The translations under genes were made by a program, and so were the position numbers. DNA of 35,894 nucleotides from NCBI GenBank assembly GCA_002698965.1, contig PAAT01000172.1, positions 1 to 35,894 on the forward strand. Reading direction: 5' to 3'. Shown one piece after another: positions 33,008-35,894 of this stretch (its first letter is position 1; every line of letters begins with the position of its first letter). The notes beneath the pieces were generated by a model that worked only from the letters and a program-made list of their open reading frames with translations, was not told the DNA's origin and ran no database searches. The stretch comes from Rhodopirellula sp. Lineage in GTDB: Bacteria; Planctomycetota; Planctomycetia; Pirellulales; Pirellulaceae.

Positions 33008-34479
33008 TGAGTGACGCTCCCTATGAAATCGTGATCGGTCTGGAAGTCCACGTCCAGCTAAAGACCAACACCAAACTATTCTGCCGCTGCAGCACCATGT
33101 TCGGCAGTCCGCCTAATACGCAAACCTGCCCCGTCTGCCTCGGCATGCCCGGGGCACTACCAGTGATGAACAAGAAAGCATACTTCCTCGGTATGAAAAC
33201 AGCGCTGGCATTGCATTGCGGTATCCCTAAGTTCACTAAATGGGATCGTAAAAACTACTTCTATCCGGACCTCCCGAAGGGATATCAAACCAGCCAGTTT
33301 GATCTACCAATGAGCGAAGAAGGCTATCTCGATATCCAGTCGACCAAAGACGAATTCGAACCTCGCCGAGTACGCATCATACGCGCCCATCTTGAAGAAG
33401 ATGCGGGCAAGAGTATACACGACGAGGTTGCCGGTAAAGGTGACAGTCGTATCGATCTCAACCGGACAGGAACGCCGCTGCTGGAAATCGTAAGCTATCC
33501 AGATATGCGTAGTGCGGCCGAAGCCAAAGTTTACATGCAGGAATTACGCCTTTTACTGACTTATCTCGAAGTGTCGGACTGCAATATGCAGGAAGGTTCC
33601 CTGCGTTGTGATGCCAATGTAAACTTACACATTCCAACTGAAAATGGCGTGATCGCCACTCCGATTGTGGAAATCAAGAACATGAATAGTTTCCGGAGTG
33701 TAGAGCGGGGGATTAACTATGAAGCCAAGCGGCAATACGACGTCTGGCAGGAAACCGGGAAGATACTAGGGGAACTTCCGAAACAAACAAGAGGCTGGGA
33801 TGACTCAGCACAAGTCACTCGCGCACAACGTGAAAAAGAAGAATCCGCTGACTATCGTTATTTTCCATGTCCTGACCTGGTACCCGTCGTCGTCACCGAT
33901 GAACAGATTGAAGAAGTACGTAGTGGAATTGGCGAGCTTCCGTCGGGTCTAAGACAACGTCTAGAATCAGATTTTGGCCTTTCCACCTATACGTCCGACG
34001 TGATCGTCAATCAGGGACGAGCGCTCGTCGACTACTTCCTGGAACTTGCCGCAACTTGTGGCGATCACAAACTGGCGGGCAACTGGATTCAGGGGGAAGT
34101 GCTTCGGATTCTTAATGATCAGGAAATCAGTATCGATGAGTTCAAGCTTACCCCCAGCCAAATGGCCGAACTTTTAAGGCTTGTTCAGGCAGGCGACTTA
34201 GATAGCTCGAAAGCCAAAGACGTTTTCACGGCCATGTTGGAATCAGGACAGTCTGCGGCAGATGTTGTTGAGGATTTAGGAATCGAGCGGGTCGATGAAG
34301 GAGCTTTAGAAGACTTATGTCGAATGCTGATTGAACGAAACCAACGAGTGGTAGACGATGTCAAAGGCGGAAACGAAAAAGCTGTCGGAGCTCTTATCGG
34401 GCAGGCTAAAAAAGAAAATCCAAATGTCAATCCCGGTCAGGTTCGGCAAATCTGCCTCGACATCATTAAAAACATATGA
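33007..34479 (+). CDS. gatB: Asp/Glu-tRNA(Asn/Gln) amidotransferase subunit B
   Basis: 490 residues from the ATG at 33007, which overlaps the gatA stop. The open frame continues 45 codons upstream inside gatA, but that extension is unlike GatB, and MSDAPYEIVIGLEVHVQL is the classical start. GatB binds the misacylated tRNA, phosphorylates the Glu/Asp side chain with ATP and amidates it. Visible: GLEVHVQL, the zinc-site cysteines in FCRCSTMF and CPVCLGMPG, FYPDLPKGYQTSQFD, LEEDAGKS, DLNRTGTPLLEIV, and the C-terminal YqeY-like tRNA-binding tail ending near NPGQVRQICLD. All expected parts are present. Confidence 0.97.
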   Translation: MSDAPYEIVIGLEVHVQLKTNTKLFCRCSTMFGSPPNTQTCPVCLGMPGALPVMNKKAYFLGMKTALALHCGIPKFTKWDRKNYFYPDLPKGYQTSQFDLPMSEEGYLDIQSTKDEFEPRRVRIIRAHLEEDAGKSIHDEVAGKGDSRIDLNRTGTPLLEIVSYPDMRSAAEAKVYMQELRLLLTYLEVSDCNMQEGSLRCDANVNLHIPTENGVIATPIVEIKNMNSFRSVERGINYEAKRQYDVWQETGKILGELPKQTRGWDDSAQVTRAQREKEESADYRYFPCPDLVPVVVTDEQIEEVRSGIGELPSGLRQRLESDFGLSTYTSDVIVNQGRALVDYFLELAATCGDHKLAGNWIQGEVLRILNDQEISIDEFKLTPSQMAELLRLVQAGDLDSSKAKDVFTAMLESGQSAADVVEDLGIERVDEGALEDLCRMLIERNQRVVDDVKGGNEKAVGALIGQAKKENPNVNPGQVRQICLDIIKNI

Positions 34480-34500
34480 CTTTCATCGCCCCCGAATTGT

Positions 34501-34520
34501 GAGATTCGCGAGATTCGCGA
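34501..34520 (+). repeat. Tandem 9-nt duplication before bioA
   Basis: GAGATTCGC occurs twice head to tail (34501-34509 and 34510-34518), followed by a further GAG, in the 51-bp gap between gatB and bioA. It includes two TCGCGA-type palindromes. It is close to the bioA ATG (34531) and could affect translation initiation, or be a replication-slippage product of no consequence. Confidence 0.6.
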
Positions 34521-34530
34521 GGTTTCAAAG

Positions 34531-35886
34531 ATGACCTCAGACAACTCAACACCTGACTGGGAACAATATGCTCGTTGGGATAAACATCATGTATGGCATG
34601 CATTTACACAAATGCGCGACTACAACCCCCTGATCATTGAATCAGCCAATGGATGTATTCTAAAAGATATCGACGGCAACGAGCTCATCGATGGAGTGAG
34701 CAGCGTTTGGTGTAACGTACACGGTCACTGCCATCCCAGAATCAATGCCGCAATCACCACCCAATTAAACCAAGTTGCCCATGTCACGTCGCTGGGGATG
34801 TCCACCCCCGCCTCTATCGAATTGGCCCGGCGTCTTGCCGAGATCACTCCTAGCGGTCTCGAGCACACATTTTTTTCCGGCGACGGTGCAAGCAGTGTGG
34901 AAGTCGGTCTCAAGATGGCATTCCAATATTGGCACCAACGGGAAAACCCCAAGCCCCAAAAAAACACCTACATCGCACTGGGCTCAGCCTATCATGGTGA
35001 CACACTCGGTAGTGTTAGCGTCGGAGGGGTGGCTCGGTTCCACGAAATGTTTGAGCCGTTACTGTTTAAAGTCATCCGTGTCGAAAATCCAAGCACTTAT
35101 CGGCTTCCTGAGGGCGTAACGGAAGAGAATCTCACGCAGTACTATCTCGAACAACTAGAAGCGACGCTCGCCGCACACCACGAACAGGTGGCGGCCATGA
35201 TCGTGGAACCGCTTGTTCAGGGGGCTGCCGGACTGGTCATGCAACCGGCCGGTTATCTTCGCGGTGTACGTGACCTCACTCGAAAATATGGTGTTCTTCT
35301 GATCGCGGATGAAGTCGCGGTCGGTTTTGGCCGAACGGGAACGATGTTTGCCTGCGACCAGGAAGAGATCAGCCCGGACATACTATGTCTGGGTAAAGGT
35401 ATTACCGGTGGCTACCTTGCAATGTCTGCCACCGTCGCCACAACAGAAATCTGGAATGCCTTTTTAGGTGCCGGCAAGAAGACTTTTTATCACGGCCACA
35501 CTTATGCAGGCAATCCATTAGCAGCGGCGGCGGCGCTCGCTTCTTTGAATATCTTTGAAGAAGAAAATACGCTGAACAATGTCGCTAAACAAAGCCAATT
35601 ACTATCTGCATTATTAGCCGACCAAGTGGCTGAACACCCTCTAGTGGGAGACATTCGCCAACGGGGACTCATCGCAGCCATCGAATTAGTCGCCGACAAA
35701 GAACACAAAACGCCACTCGACCCTTCCCTGGCTACCGGCACAAAAGTATGTCTGGCTGCACGGGAAAAGGGCGTTTGGCTAAGACCTCTACGAGACACTC
35801 TCGTCATTATGCCACCACTTTCTATCTCAGGCGAACAAGTCACTCAAATCGTGAACGCTTTAGAATATGGCCTTAAACAACTTTAA
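34531..35886 (+). CDS. bioA: Adenosylmethionine-8-amino-7-oxononanoate aminotransferase
   Basis: 451 residues, class III PLP aminotransferase. It makes 7,8-diaminononanoate from KAPA in biotin synthesis, usually with SAM as amino donor. BioA-specific features: WDKHHVWHAFTQM at the N-terminus, DGVSSVWCNVHGH with the substrate-binding Trp, FFSGDGASSVE, YHGDTLGSVSVGG, ADEVAVGFGRTGTMFAC, and PLP Lys289 in CLGKGITGG. HGHTYAGNPLA follows. The length and these motifs favour BioA over other omega-aminotransferases. It starts 51 bp after gatB and may be read through from it, but no other biotin gene lies in the window; the sequence ends 8 bp after its stop. Confidence 0.93.
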   Translation: MTSDNSTPDWEQYARWDKHHVWHAFTQMRDYNPLIIESANGCILKDIDGNELIDGVSSVWCNVHGHCHPRINAAITTQLNQVAHVTSLGMSTPASIELARRLAEITPSGLEHTFFSGDGASSVEVGLKMAFQYWHQRENPKPQKNTYIALGSAYHGDTLGSVSVGGVARFHEMFEPLLFKVIRVENPSTYRLPEGVTEENLTQYYLEQLEATLAAHHEQVAAMIVEPLVQGAAGLVMQPAGYLRGVRDLTRKYGVLLIADEVAVGFGRTGTMFACDQEEISPDILCLGKGITGGYLAMSATVATTEIWNAFLGAGKKTFYHGHTYAGNPLAAAAALASLNIFEEENTLNNVAKQSQLLSALLADQVAEHPLVGDIRQRGLIAAIELVADKEHKTPLDPSLATGTKVCLAAREKGVWLRPLRDTLVIMPPLSISGEQVTQIVNALEYGLKQL

Positions 35887-35894
35887 GGCTCCGC

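Overview
The window looks like a bacterial chromosome segment from a planctomycete (Planctomycetota, probably order Planctomycetales). The evidence is family content: a DUF1549/DUF1553 protein paired with a DUF1501 protein, a protein with two Planctomycete-type cytochrome domains, secreted EF-hand and zinc-ribbon/STN-type proteins, and a serine/threonine kinase with the N-terminal extension typical of the phylum. I could not resolve genus. I saw no insertion sequences, phage genes, CRISPR arrays, tRNA or rRNA genes; most of it reads as ordinary chromosome.

Layout. 1-2178 (+): end of an unknown gene, then a zinc-ribbon/transmembrane/STN-like protein. 2183-2647 (-): secreted EF-hand protein. 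2816-5690 (+): DUF1549/1553-DUF1501 pair. 5687-13407 (-): aroF (DAHP synthase) behind its own leader; a cupin; an enolase paralogue with a phosphotransferase; a di-cytochrome fusion protein; a Ser/Thr kinase. 13595-20254 (+): a compact seven-gene run of glutaredoxin-like protein, TIGR04282-type transferase, ThiO-like oxidase, two-Rossmann flavoprotein, radical SAM protein, metallophosphoesterase-like protein and ArnT/PMT-like membrane glycosyltransferase. 20393-24073 (+): metH. 24197-26795 (-): thrC, dapB and a small zinc-ribbon-like protein. 27130-28175 (+): DksA/TraR-type protein and lspA. 28199-30430 (-): HisN-type phosphatase and a TlpA-like protein without active-site cysteines. 30763-35886 (+): rpmB, gatC, gatA, gatB, bioA.

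The strongest unannotated signal is at 6748-6890, minus strand: a complete-looking amino-acid attenuator in front of aroF. A 26-codon leader ORF carries FHWSFFFTGPW. It is followed by a GNRA-capped hairpin, a competing antiterminator pairing and a perfect stem ending in T6, 47 nt before the aroF start. The positions fit a model in which a ribosome stalled on Phe codons 11-13 frees the antiterminator strand and lets aroF be transcribed.

Other points worth a second look: the enolase paralogue (Glu to Asp and His to Ala at two active-site positions) in a tight operon with an APH-fold kinase; the flavoprotein/radical SAM/degenerate phosphoesterase module, a candidate uncharacterised pathway; two proteins that have lost expected catalytic residues (thioredoxin-fold CXXC; possible peptidase HExxH); and structured RNA between rpmB, gatC and gatA. 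All functions are inferred from sequence motifs read by eye; no database search was run.
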